64,000 nucleotides of DNA, taken from assembly GCA_905198835.1 (NCBI GenBank), contig CAJKDY010000005.1:83264-147263 (forward strand). The letters run 5' to 3'. Made by a program: the position numbers and the translations under genes. The notes beneath the pieces are model-generated. The model was given only the letters and a program-made list of their open reading frames with translations, did no database searches and was not told the DNA's origin. This document shows, piece by piece, positions 40,067-47,119 of the stretch; within the stretch, counting starts at the first letter, position 1, and each line of letters begins with the position of its first letter. This stretch comes from an uncultured Eubacteriales bacterium (GTDB lineage: Bacteria; Bacillota; Clostridia; Oscillospirales; Oscillospiraceae).

Positions 40067-40203
40067 AACGCAAAAGGGCATACTACCCTCTTTGTCAGCG
40101 TTACGGTGCAGTCCGGCGCATTGCCTCCCTATGCGTTTGTGAAAGGGTTTTGCCGGCATACACCGTAAAAATGCCCGCAAAAAAGAAGCCCTTTCCATAG
40201 GTA
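40033..40203 (-). promoter_or_regulatory. Candidate attenuator leader of rpmG-secE-nusG-rplK-rplA
   Basis: About 170 nt from the promoter to the terminator. Segment 1 (40153-40168) pairs with segment 2 (40101-40116) by 8 bp (TTACGGTG/CACCGTAA) plus 4 bp. Segment 2 also holds GCCGGAC (minus strand, 40111-40117), complementary to GTCCGGC in segment 3, the terminator's 5' arm (40055-40066). Segment 3 pairs with segment 4 (40039-40050) to terminate. Pairings 1:2 + 3:4 and 2:3 are mutually exclusive, the layout of an attenuator. I recognise no known riboswitch, T-box or ribosomal leader motif. Ligand unknown. Confidence 0.6.
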
Positions 40204-40209
40204 AGAGGT

Positions 40210-40238
40210 ATTTTAGCACGCCGGAGCTGTCTTGTCAA
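40210..40238 (-). promoter_or_regulatory. Sigma-A promoter of the rpmG operon
   Basis: TTGACA, 17-nt spacer, TAAAAT on the minus strand (-10 at 40210-40215, -35 at 40233-40238), directly after the lysC stop. I see no other promoter between it and rpmG. Confidence 0.88.
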
Positions 40239-40241
40239 GGA

Positions 40242-41462
40242 TTATTTACCCAGCTCGCCGTAAAACTTGTCGTGGACCACCTGGACGGCCCGGTCGGCGT
40301 CGTTGGCGTCCACCAGCACGGAGACCTTGATCTCGCTGGTGGAGATCATATGGATGTTGATGTCCGCGTTAAAGAGGGCCTCGAACATGGTGGCGGCCAC
40401 GCCGGGGTTGTTGATCATGCCCGCGCCGACGATGGAGACCTTGGCGATGTTGCCCGAGACATCGATATGGTCAAAGTGGATGATGTCCTTGTTCTCCTCC
40501 AGGACCTTCTGGGCCGCCTCCATATCGCTTTTTACCACGGTGAAGCTGATGTCCTTGGTGTCCTCCCGGCCGATGGACTGGAGAATGATGTCCACATTGA
40601 TGCCGCTCCGGGCCAGCAGCGAGAAGATCTTAAAGGCGATGCCCGGCTCATCCTCCAGACCCACCAGGGCCAGGCGGGCTACGTTCTTGTCCTTTGCCAC
40701 ACCAGAAATATGCGTCTCTTCCATGTTTTTTGCAACCTCCTTCACTTTGGTCCCCGGCTGGCCGGAGAAGCTGGAGATGACCTCCAGATTGACGTTATAG
40801 CGCTTTGCCATTTCCACCGAGCGGTTGTGGAGTACCTGGGCGCCCAGGGACGCCAGCTCCAGCATCTCGTCGAAGGTGATCTCCTCCAACTTGCGGGCGT
40901 TGGGCACCATCCGGGGGTCGGCGGTGTAGACGCCGTCCACATCGGTGTAGATCTGGCAGAGATCGGCGTGGAGCGCGGCGGCCAGCGCCACCGCGGATGT
41001 ATCCGAGCCGCCACGGCCCAGGGTGGTCACGTCATCATACTTATTGATGCCCTGGAAGCCGGTGACGATGACGATGGCGTTTTTGTCCAGCTCGGTCTGG
41101 ATCCGTTCGGGCACCACCCGTTTGATGCGGGCGTTGCCGTAGGCGGAGTTGGTCCGAATACCGGCCTGCCAGCCGGTAAGGGAGATCACCGGGTAGCCCA
41201 TAGCCTCGATGGCCATGGCGCACAGTGCGCAGGAGATCTGCTCACCGGTGGACAGGAGCATATCCATCTCCCGTTTGGAGCCCTTGGGGTTGATCTCCAT
41301 AGCCTTGGCGATCAGGTCGTCGGTGGTGTCGCCCTGGGCGGAGAGGACCACCACGACCTTATGGCCTCTGCGGTAGGTCTCGGTGATGATCCGGGCGACG
41401 TTTCTCACCCGGTCGGCGTCAGCCACCGAGCTGCCGCCGAATTTCTGTACGATAAGTCCCAT
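40242..41462 (-). CDS. lysC: Aspartate kinase
   Basis: A 406-aa monofunctional aspartokinase, the first step to Lys, Thr and Met. N-terminal kinase motif IVQKFGGSSVADADRV, later GRGGSDTSAVALAAALHAD and YTDVDGVYTADPRMV; two C-terminal ACT domains (about residues 265-400) for feedback control. It follows hom but has its own putative promoter. No lysine riboswitch or T-box was seen upstream. Confidence 0.96.
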   Translation of the reverse strand: MGLIVQKFGGSSVADADRVRNVARIITETYRRGHKVVVVLSAQGDTTDDLIAKAMEINPKGSKREMDMLLSTGEQISCALCAMAIEAMGYPVISLTGWQAGIRTNSAYGNARIKRVVPERIQTELDKNAIVIVTGFQGINKYDDVTTLGRGGSDTSAVALAAALHADLCQIYTDVDGVYTADPRMVPNARKLEEITFDEMLELASLGAQVLHNRSVEMAKRYNVNLEVISSFSGQPGTKVKEVAKNMEETHISGVAKDKNVARLALVGLEDEPGIAFKIFSLLARSGINVDIILQSIGREDTKDISFTVVKSDMEAAQKVLEENKDIIHFDHIDVSGNIAKVSIVGAGMINNPGVAATMFEALFNADINIHMISTSEIKVSVLVDANDADRAVQVVHDKFYGELGK

Positions 41463-41521
41463 AATAACCCAACCTTCCCGGCCCGCGGGCCGCTGAGAAT
41501 CAAAGTCTTGGCGTCAACCTT

Positions 41522-41551
41522 ATTTTATGCCAGGCTCGGCCTTTCGTCCAA
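41522..41551 (-). promoter_or_regulatory. Possible promoter of lysC
   Basis: TTGGAC, 18-nt spacer, TAAAAT on the minus strand (-10 at 41522-41527, -35 at 41546-41551), in the 121-base gap between hom and lysC. A short GGTCC/GGACC hairpin lies upstream. Confidence 0.5.
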
Positions 41552-41583
41552 TGGTCCTATGCTACCGGACCGCATGCCCGCGC

Positions 41584-42816
41584 TTATGCCAAGTCCGGGG
41601 TCTCGTTCAGCACCCGGATGGCGCTAAGGGCCTTGCGTCCGGTCAGGCGCTTTTGTAGCTCCAGCTGGCTCATGGGCTCGGTGATCACGCCCACCTCGTC
41701 GCACTGGGCGCCGGCGCCGGCCCGGGCCAGACTGGTGACCGGGCCCAAGCAGCCCCAGTCCCGGATGGAGCCCTCCAGCCGCAAAAACCACTGGGTCACC
41801 AAGGTCTCGGGCCCCACCACATAGTCCTCCCCGCCGTCGTCCCAGCCCAGGAAACGGCGGGTGCGCTCATGCTGCTTGGCGTCGATGACGTCGGCCACTA
41901 CGGCGGAGGCTGTAGGCAGCATCCCCGCGCCCCGGCCATAGAACATCACATCGCCGATGGCGTTGCCCCGGACGGTGATGGCGTTGAACACGTCCTCCAC
42001 ACCGGCCAGGGGGTTGTGGATAGAGACAAAATGGGGGGCCACATAGGCCATGACCTTGCCGCTTTCTTGCCAGATGGCCCGGCCCAACAGCTTGACCTTC
42101 ATGCCCGCGGCGTAGGCGTAGGACACGTCGGCCAGGGTGATCTTGGTGATGCCCTCGGTGGGCACCTGGTCGGGATAGACGTGGCGGCCAAAGGCGATGG
42201 CGGCCAGGATGCAGATCTTCCGGCAGGCGTCGATGCCCTCGATGTCGGCGGTGGGGTCGTGCTCGGCATAGCCCCGCTGCTGGGCCTGCTTCAGGGCCTC
42301 GTCAAAGGAGATACCGGTGCCAAACATATGGGTGAGGATATAGTTGGTGGTGCCGTTCAAAATGCCCTGGACCTCGGTGATCTTATTGGCGGCCAGGCAT
42401 TGAGACAGCGGGTGCAAAATAGGAATACCGCCGCCTACGCTGGCTTCAAAACGGTAGCTGACCTTGTTTTCCTGGGCCAGGTTCAAAAGCTCGTAGCCGT
42501 GCTGGGCCACCAGTTCCTTGTTGGAGGTGACCACGCTCTTGCCCGCTTGCAGAGCCCGCTTGGTAAAGTCGTAGGCCGCCTTGCACCCGCCGATGGTCTC
42601 GATGACGATCTCCACCTCCGGGTCCTGCTCGATGAGGTTAAAATCCTTGATCACACGGTCCGCGTAGGGGCTGTCGGGAAAGTCCCGCAGATCCAGGATA
42701 TACTTGACTTCAAAGCCCGCGCCGGCCCGGGCGGTGATGGGTCCATTGTTGCGGCGGATGACCTCGGCCACGCCGGAGCCTACTACGCCAAATCCAAGGA
42801 TGGCAACCTGTGTCAT
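41584..42816 (-). CDS. hom: Homoserine dehydrogenase
   Basis: A 410-aa NAD(P)-dependent enzyme reducing aspartate semialdehyde to homoserine. N-terminal Rossmann motif VAILGFGVVGSGVAEVI, catalytic core with NKELVAQHGYELL, EASVGGGIPILHPL, ILNGTTNYILTHM, and YAEHDPTADIEGIDACRK. A C-terminal regulatory extension of about 80 residues shows ACT-like features. It lies 14 bases downstream of an ACT-domain gene, probably one operon. Confidence 0.96.
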   Translation of the reverse strand: MTQVAILGFGVVGSGVAEVIRRNNGPITARAGAGFEVKYILDLRDFPDSPYADRVIKDFNLIEQDPEVEIVIETIGGCKAAYDFTKRALQAGKSVVTSNKELVAQHGYELLNLAQENKVSYRFEASVGGGIPILHPLSQCLAANKITEVQGILNGTTNYILTHMFGTGISFDEALKQAQQRGYAEHDPTADIEGIDACRKICILAAIAFGRHVYPDQVPTEGITKITLADVSYAYAAGMKVKLLGRAIWQESGKVMAYVAPHFVSIHNPLAGVEDVFNAITVRGNAIGDVMFYGRGAGMLPTASAVVADVIDAKQHERTRRFLGWDDGGEDYVVGPETLVTQWFLRLEGSIRDWGCLGPVTSLARAGAGAQCDEVGVITEPMSQLELQKRLTGRKALSAIRVLNETPDLA

Positions 42817-42830
42817 ATCTTTTGTTCCTC

Positions 42831-43274
42831 CTATTGTCCTGCCAAAGTCTCATATTTCAATACCCCGTTTACCTGTGCCGTACGGGTCAAAAGCTCTTCC
42901 AGCGATACCGTCAGGTCCGAGGTCTCCACACTCACCGCCACCGCCGCAGCGCCGCCGGAGGGAATGGACTGGTTGATGGTGAGCAGGTTTCCGCCCAGAG
43001 AGGCAATGATGTTGAGCACATCGGACAGCACCCCCGGCTGGTCCTTCAGCGTCAGCCGTACTGTGACGATGCGGCCGCTGAGCATATCGTGAAAGGGCCG
43101 GACCATATCCTTATATTTATAATACGCGCTGCGGCTGATCCCGGCCTTGGCGGCAGCCTGGTTGATGGTGGCCGCCTCACCGGTGTCCAAAAGCCGCTTG
43201 GCCTCTACCACCCGAATAAAGATCTCGGGCAAAACAGCGCTGTCTACAATATAGTATTTCCCTGTTTGCGCCAC
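42831..43274 (-). CDS. ACT domain-containing protein (UPF0735/PheB-like)
   Basis: A 147-aa protein. The N-terminal half contains a helix-turn-helix-like stretch (TINQAAAKAGISRSAYYKYKD) and the C-terminal 75 residues are an ACT domain (VRLTLKDQPGVLSDVLNIIASLGGNLLTINQS). It matches the UPF0735/PheB family often placed before hom. Proposed as an amino-acid-responsive regulator; not proven. The start is GTG 43274 with GAGGTGAG just upstream. Confidence 0.88.
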   Translation of the reverse strand: MAQTGKYYIVDSAVLPEIFIRVVEAKRLLDTGEAATINQAAAKAGISRSAYYKYKDMVRPFHDMLSGRIVTVRLTLKDQPGVLSDVLNIIASLGGNLLTINQSIPSGGAAAVAVSVETSDLTVSLEELLTRTAQVNGVLKYETLAGQ

Positions 43275-43343
43275 GGTCTCACCTCGACCTCGCTTTCCAA
43301 GTGTCTTTGGTACAAGGGCATTTGTTGCTAGAGAACGTACATT

Positions 43344-43372
43344 ATTTTAACATAGCCAGCCGGGAAATGCAA
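43344..43372 (-). promoter_or_regulatory. Sigma-A promoter of the ACT-hom operon
   Basis: TTGCAT, 17-nt spacer, TAAAAT on the minus strand (-10 at 43344-43349, -35 at 43367-43372), about 70 bases before the GTG start. Confidence 0.72.
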
Positions 43373-43462
43373 TGGAAACCCCTTTGGGAAAGCCACCATT
43401 TTTCCGGCCCCGATCTCCAAAAAACTATCCAAAGCGCACAAATCCGGCGCCGGACAGAAAGG

Positions 43463-43496
43463 CGCCGCCGGAAAGACATATGCCTTTCCGGCGGCG
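43463..43496 (-). terminator. Terminator of the PBP gene
   Basis: A perfect 13-bp GC-rich stem (43463-43475 with 43484-43496) with an 8-nt loop, directly after the PBP stop; the T run is short (CCTTTCT on the minus strand). A second palindrome (TCCGGCGCCGGA, 43443-43454) follows. Confidence 0.7.
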
Positions 43497-43501
43497 AAGA
43501 A

Positions 43502-46231
43502 TCAGTTATCGGGGATGCCCACGGGGATATAGGGGTCGTCCGGCGGGCCCTGGGTGGGCTCGGCGGAGTGGGGCGGCTCGGTGACAGGCGGCTGGGGATG
43601 GTCGCTGGGGTTGACCGCAGGCGGATCGGTGACGGTGGGGTCATTCACATCGGGCACGGTAAGGGGCCAGGTGGAGGGGTCGTTGATGTCAAAGTCCGGG
43701 TCGTCCACCGGCCAGGTGGAGGGATCATTGGGATCGAAGGGATCCGCGCCGGGGACCCAGTTGGCGTCGTGAACAGTACAGCTTCCCCCCTGCTTATAGC
43801 TGCCCAGCAGCGCGCCGGAATCGGAAGTGCCAGCCATGGCCGCAGCCCCTTCCCGGTAATAGTCCAGCACGGACACCGTCTTCACGCTCTCCTCCGGGCA
43901 AAACTCCCCGGCCAGATGGTAGCGCCCGGTCTCCTCGCCGGTCTCCTCGTTTCGATAGGGATCGTCGGTGCAGATTTGGATCTCCACATGGCGATCGCAG
44001 GCTTTTTTGGGCTCATCGCCGCGGATAAAGTAGCCCGTCGCCACCCGACTCCCCCGGGCGTCGGCGGCGCACGCCGCGGTGGGAGCCAGACCGCTGTCCA
44101 AACAGTAGCTGGCCGTGACCACCTCCTCGCCCACAGGCTGGGAGAAGTCCTTGTCAGAAAGGCCCTCATGGACCCGGCTCATGACCTTTTTCCAGAGGAT
44201 ATTCTGGGGATGGCCGATGTTGCCCAGGCGCTCTTGCCGGTCATAGCCCACCCAGACGGCGGCAGTGTAATAGGGCGTGTAGCCCACAAACCAGAGGTCC
44301 TTTTGGGCTGTGGTGGTGCCCGTCTTGCCGGCAATGGTCATACCTGAGAAGGCCGCGTCCCGGCCAGTGCCGTTTGTCACCACACCCTTGAGCATATTAT
44401 TCATATAGAACGCGGTGCTTTCCTTAATGACATACTCCCCGTCGCCGGTACGGTCCAGCAGCACCGTGCCGTCGGCGTCCACCACCTTGGAGTAGGTCCG
44501 GGGGGGCACATACCGGCCCATACTGGGGAAGGTGGCGTAGGCGGCGGCCATCTCGTAGACGGAGACGCCCTTGGTCAGGCCACCCAGAGCCAGCGGCGCC
44601 AGGGCCTCGTCACTGTACTTTTTGTCGTTGATCCACTGCTCCCGGACCAGGCTGGTGAGATGGAAGCGCTGCTCCAAAAAGTCAAAGGACGCCTGGGGCG
44701 TCACATAGTCGCCCAGTATCCGCACCGCAACAGTGTTGTGAGACTGCTCCACAGCGTGGGAGATGGTGTCCAGCCCCCGATAATAGCCCACCGCGTTCTT
44801 GGGCCAGGCCGAGCCGTTCAGCACCTGGTAGGGCACGTCATCCGAGACGCTGTATGGCGTGATAAAGCCCATCTCCATAGCGGGGGCGTATACCGAAAGG
44901 GGCTTGATGGACGAGCCCGAGGGCCGCTTGGTATCGCTGGCCCGGCTCCAGGCGCGGTTTTTGGTCTTGTCGTCGCCAATACCGCCGGACAGGGCCACTA
45001 CCCTGCCCCGGTCGTCCAGAATGACGATGGCCGACTGCATGGGCTGGCCGGAGTTGGAGACGTAGTTTAGATTGGAGCGGTCGGAGTATACCTCGTCCAC
45101 AATACCCTGGATACGCAGATCCACATTGGTGTAGATGGACAGACCGCCATAGTAGAGCTTGCGGCTGGCGATCTCGCTGGACCAGCCGTACTCGTCCATC
45201 AGGTCGTTGATGACGTCGTCGATGACCTGGTCTTGATACCAGTTATACACCGTAGTGGACCCACCCTCCACCGAGCCCATGACGAACTCCATGGTCTCCA
45301 CCTCGGCGCAGGCCGCGTCGTAGGCCGCCTGGTCGATCTTCTCCTGGTCCAGCATCTGGCCCAGGATCAGCTTGGCACGGTTCCGGTTGGCCTGGTCGTT
45401 TGTGACCTCGGCGTTTTTGTTGAGGTAGGGATCATAGCGGGAGGGGTTGTTGGTGATGCCCACCAGGCTGGCGCACTGGGCCAGGCTCAGCTCGGTGACG
45501 TCCTTGCCAAAGTAGGCCCAACTGGCCGCGCCCACGCCATAGCACCGCTCGCCCAAGTAGATCAGGTTCAGATACCACTCAATGATCTGCTCTTTGGAGT
45601 GGTTTTTCTCAAAGTCCAGGGCCCGGAAGATCTCCAGGATCTTACGCTTGACCGTGACCTGATTCTCCCCGGTGATGTTCTTGATCAGCTGCTGGGTCAG
45701 GGTGGAGCCGCCCTGGATGGAGCCGCCGGTAAACATATTCAAAACGCCCCGGCCTGTGCGCAGCCAGTCCACGCCGTTATGGTCGTAGAACCGCTTGTCC
45801 TCGATGGCGATCAGCGCGTCTACCAGATGGGTCTTCTCCAGATCTTCATAGCTGACCCACTGGCGGTTTTGGTCGCTGGAAAGAGTCAGGTAGGGCTGAC
45901 TGGCGCCGTTTTCGTCGGTGTAGTACATAATAGAGGTCTGGGCGGTAGACATATTGCCCAGGTAGTCCTGCCGCTGGGCCTCGGGGATAATGACCGAGTT
46001 GATGTATACCGCCGCGAAGCACGCCAGCAGCAGACTGGTGGTCAGACAGACCAGCAAGAAGGTGCCCACCACCCTGCCTACTGTACGCCACGGGTCCTTC
46101 TTCCTGCGGCGCCTTCTGGGCGGGTTGGCGGACCGGCGCTGTGCGCCGGCGTCAGAGCGCCGAGGTCCATCGCCAGTACGGCGCGGCTCGTCACGGTCGT
46201 TCAGATCGGGAGCTTTATAAAAATCTGACAT
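43502..46231 (-). CDS. Class A penicillin-binding protein (PBP1A-like)
   Basis: A 909-aa bifunctional peptidoglycan synthase. It has a basic cytoplasmic N terminus and one membrane segment (about residues 52-76). The GT51 glycosyltransferase domain follows (EDKRFYDHNGVDW, GGSTLTQQLIKN, KILEIFRALDFEKNHSKEQIIEWYLNLIYLG), then the transpeptidase with SxxK (GSSIKP), SxN (SHNTV) and KTG (KTGTTTAQKD). The last 100 residues are a Pro/Asp-rich tail with a repeated NDPSTWP unit. It is monocistronic, with a promoter divergent from the DUF1292 gene. Outside the cell except for the N terminus. Confidence 0.95.
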   Translation of the reverse strand: MSDFYKAPDLNDRDEPRRTGDGPRRSDAGAQRRSANPPRRRRRKKDPWRTVGRVVGTFLLVCLTTSLLLACFAAVYINSVIIPEAQRQDYLGNMSTAQTSIMYYTDENGASQPYLTLSSDQNRQWVSYEDLEKTHLVDALIAIEDKRFYDHNGVDWLRTGRGVLNMFTGGSIQGGSTLTQQLIKNITGENQVTVKRKILEIFRALDFEKNHSKEQIIEWYLNLIYLGERCYGVGAASWAYFGKDVTELSLAQCASLVGITNNPSRYDPYLNKNAEVTNDQANRNRAKLILGQMLDQEKIDQAAYDAACAEVETMEFVMGSVEGGSTTVYNWYQDQVIDDVINDLMDEYGWSSEIASRKLYYGGLSIYTNVDLRIQGIVDEVYSDRSNLNYVSNSGQPMQSAIVILDDRGRVVALSGGIGDDKTKNRAWSRASDTKRPSGSSIKPLSVYAPAMEMGFITPYSVSDDVPYQVLNGSAWPKNAVGYYRGLDTISHAVEQSHNTVAVRILGDYVTPQASFDFLEQRFHLTSLVREQWINDKKYSDEALAPLALGGLTKGVSVYEMAAAYATFPSMGRYVPPRTYSKVVDADGTVLLDRTGDGEYVIKESTAFYMNNMLKGVVTNGTGRDAAFSGMTIAGKTGTTTAQKDLWFVGYTPYYTAAVWVGYDRQERLGNIGHPQNILWKKVMSRVHEGLSDKDFSQPVGEEVVTASYCLDSGLAPTAACAADARGSRVATGYFIRGDEPKKACDRHVEIQICTDDPYRNEETGEETGRYHLAGEFCPEESVKTVSVLDYYREGAAAMAGTSDSGALLGSYKQGGSCTVHDANWVPGADPFDPNDPSTWPVDDPDFDINDPSTWPLTVPDVNDPTVTDPPAVNPSDHPQPPVTEPPHSAEPTQGPPDDPYIPVGIPDN

Positions 46232-46288
46232 CGTTTTTCACCTCAAGTTGCGTCCGAGGGCGGAAGCGCGTGTGCATATACGTAGGTT

Positions 46289-46317
46289 ATTATAGCAACT
46301 TTTTTCCATCTTGTCCA
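46289..46317 (-). promoter_or_regulatory. Sigma-A promoter of the PBP gene
   Basis: TGGACA, 17-nt spacer, TATAAT on the minus strand (-10 at 46289-46294, -35 at 46312-46317). A 7-bp inverted repeat (CCAAAAT/ATTTTGG, 46341-46364) lies between this and the divergent DUF1292 promoter. Confidence 0.78.
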
Positions 46318-46376
46318 CCCCTTGCCCATGTCCGCTTTTGCCAAAATCCGGCGGCAAATTTTGGCCTAGCGCCGTC

Positions 46377-46405
46377 TTGCATTTTTGCCCGGATGCTGGT
46401 AGAAT
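46377..46405 (+). promoter_or_regulatory. Sigma-A promoter of the DUF1292 gene
   Basis: TTGCAT, 17-nt spacer, TAGAAT (-35 at 46377-46382, -10 at 46400-46405), about 35 bases before the ATG at 46441. Confidence 0.75.
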
Positions 46406-46440
46406 ATAACCGTAGGAAAACCATGAGAGGGGTGAGTCCC

Positions 46441-46740
46441 ATGGGCGACGAATTTGGCCCGGATTTCATCACCGTCACCGACGAGGACGGCAACGACATC
46501 GAGCTGGAGTTCGTGGACGCGCTGGAGCATAACGGCGTACAGTACATGGCCTTCTTCCCCGCCGACATGGCCGAGGACGATCTGCCTGAGGGCGAGGAGC
46601 AGGAGGCCGAGCTGGTGATCCTGAAGGTCGTGGTGGAAAACGGCGAGGAGCTTTTGTCCACGCCGGACACCGACGAGGAGTTAAACGAGGTCTACGACCG
46701 CTTTATGGAACAGCTCTTTGCCGACGAAGAGGAAGAATAA
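46441..46740 (+). CDS. DUF1292 family acidic protein
   Basis: A 99-aa, very acidic protein with the DUF1292 pattern (FITVTDEDGNDIELEFVDALEHNGVQYMAFFP, then a Glu/Asp-rich C terminus, NEVYDRFMEQLF). Function is unknown; Firmicutes relatives (YrzB-type) lie near ruvX and alaS, and a ruvX gene is found 4 kb away here. The start at 46441 follows GAGGGGTGAG; an in-frame ATG 6 codons upstream overlaps that site. Confidence 0.85.
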   Translation: MGDEFGPDFITVTDEDGNDIELEFVDALEHNGVQYMAFFPADMAEDDLPEGEEQEAELVILKVVVENGEELLSTPDTDEELNEVYDRFMEQLFADEEEE

Positions 46741-46744
46741 CGAT

Positions 46745-46977
46745 CATTTCCGCCTGCTTGGTGCGTGATGGGTTTCTTATTAACCCACATTTTTAATATG
46801 GGACGCCGGTACTCACGCCATGGCTCGCAGACCTCCCGTTCCGGCTCAGACCGGCAATGGACGTTGGGAGCGGTAAAGTGGCGCGGAGGCGACCCACCTG
46901 CCATCTTGTGCAGGTTTTAATAAGGCCTACACGGCCAAAGCGGGTACGGCTCAGTCGTGAAGACTGAGCCGTTTTTA
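46745..46977 (+). ncRNA. Structured non-coding RNA, probably 6S RNA
   Basis: About 230 nt with no credible reading frame, ending in an intrinsic terminator. The ends pair: CTGCTTGG-CGTG (46754-46767) with CACG-CC-AAGCGG (46930-46943). The 5' half has two alternative hairpins (GGGT/ACCC and CCCA/TGGG around 46770-46802), and the middle forms a long stem (CTCCC ... GGGAG, CCGG loops). Size, rod-like closing helix and open middle agree with 6S RNA, which traps sigma-A RNA polymerase. The call rests on shape and general resemblance; I could not run a covariance model. No clear own promoter was seen. Confidence 0.58.
46946..46977 (+). terminator. Terminator of the 6S-like RNA
   Basis: A perfect 11-bp stem (46946-46956 with 46962-46972), 5-nt loop and TTTTTATT. 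Confidence 0.92.
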
Positions 46978-47029
46978 TTGCCTTTTTCAAATAATTTGTA
47001 AACATTACGGGAAAAAGCAAATTTTACTC

Positions 47030-47058
47030 TTGCTTATAGCCCCGTAATTCGTTATAAT
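47030..47058 (+). promoter_or_regulatory. Sigma-A promoter of the foldase operon
   Basis: TTGCTT, 17-nt spacer, TATAAT (-35 at 47030-47035, -10 at 47053-47058). Confidence 0.8.
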
Positions 47059-47119
47059 ATATCGGCATGAAAAAATGCGTATCCTAATTTCAATACAAAC
47101 GAGAGGACTGAATGACCCA

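Noticed and set aside
39994..40240. A tRNA gene (such as tRNA-Trp, often found near secE)
   Set aside because: No cloverleaf, TTC-loop or CCA end could be built; the stems seen belong to the attenuator-like leader.
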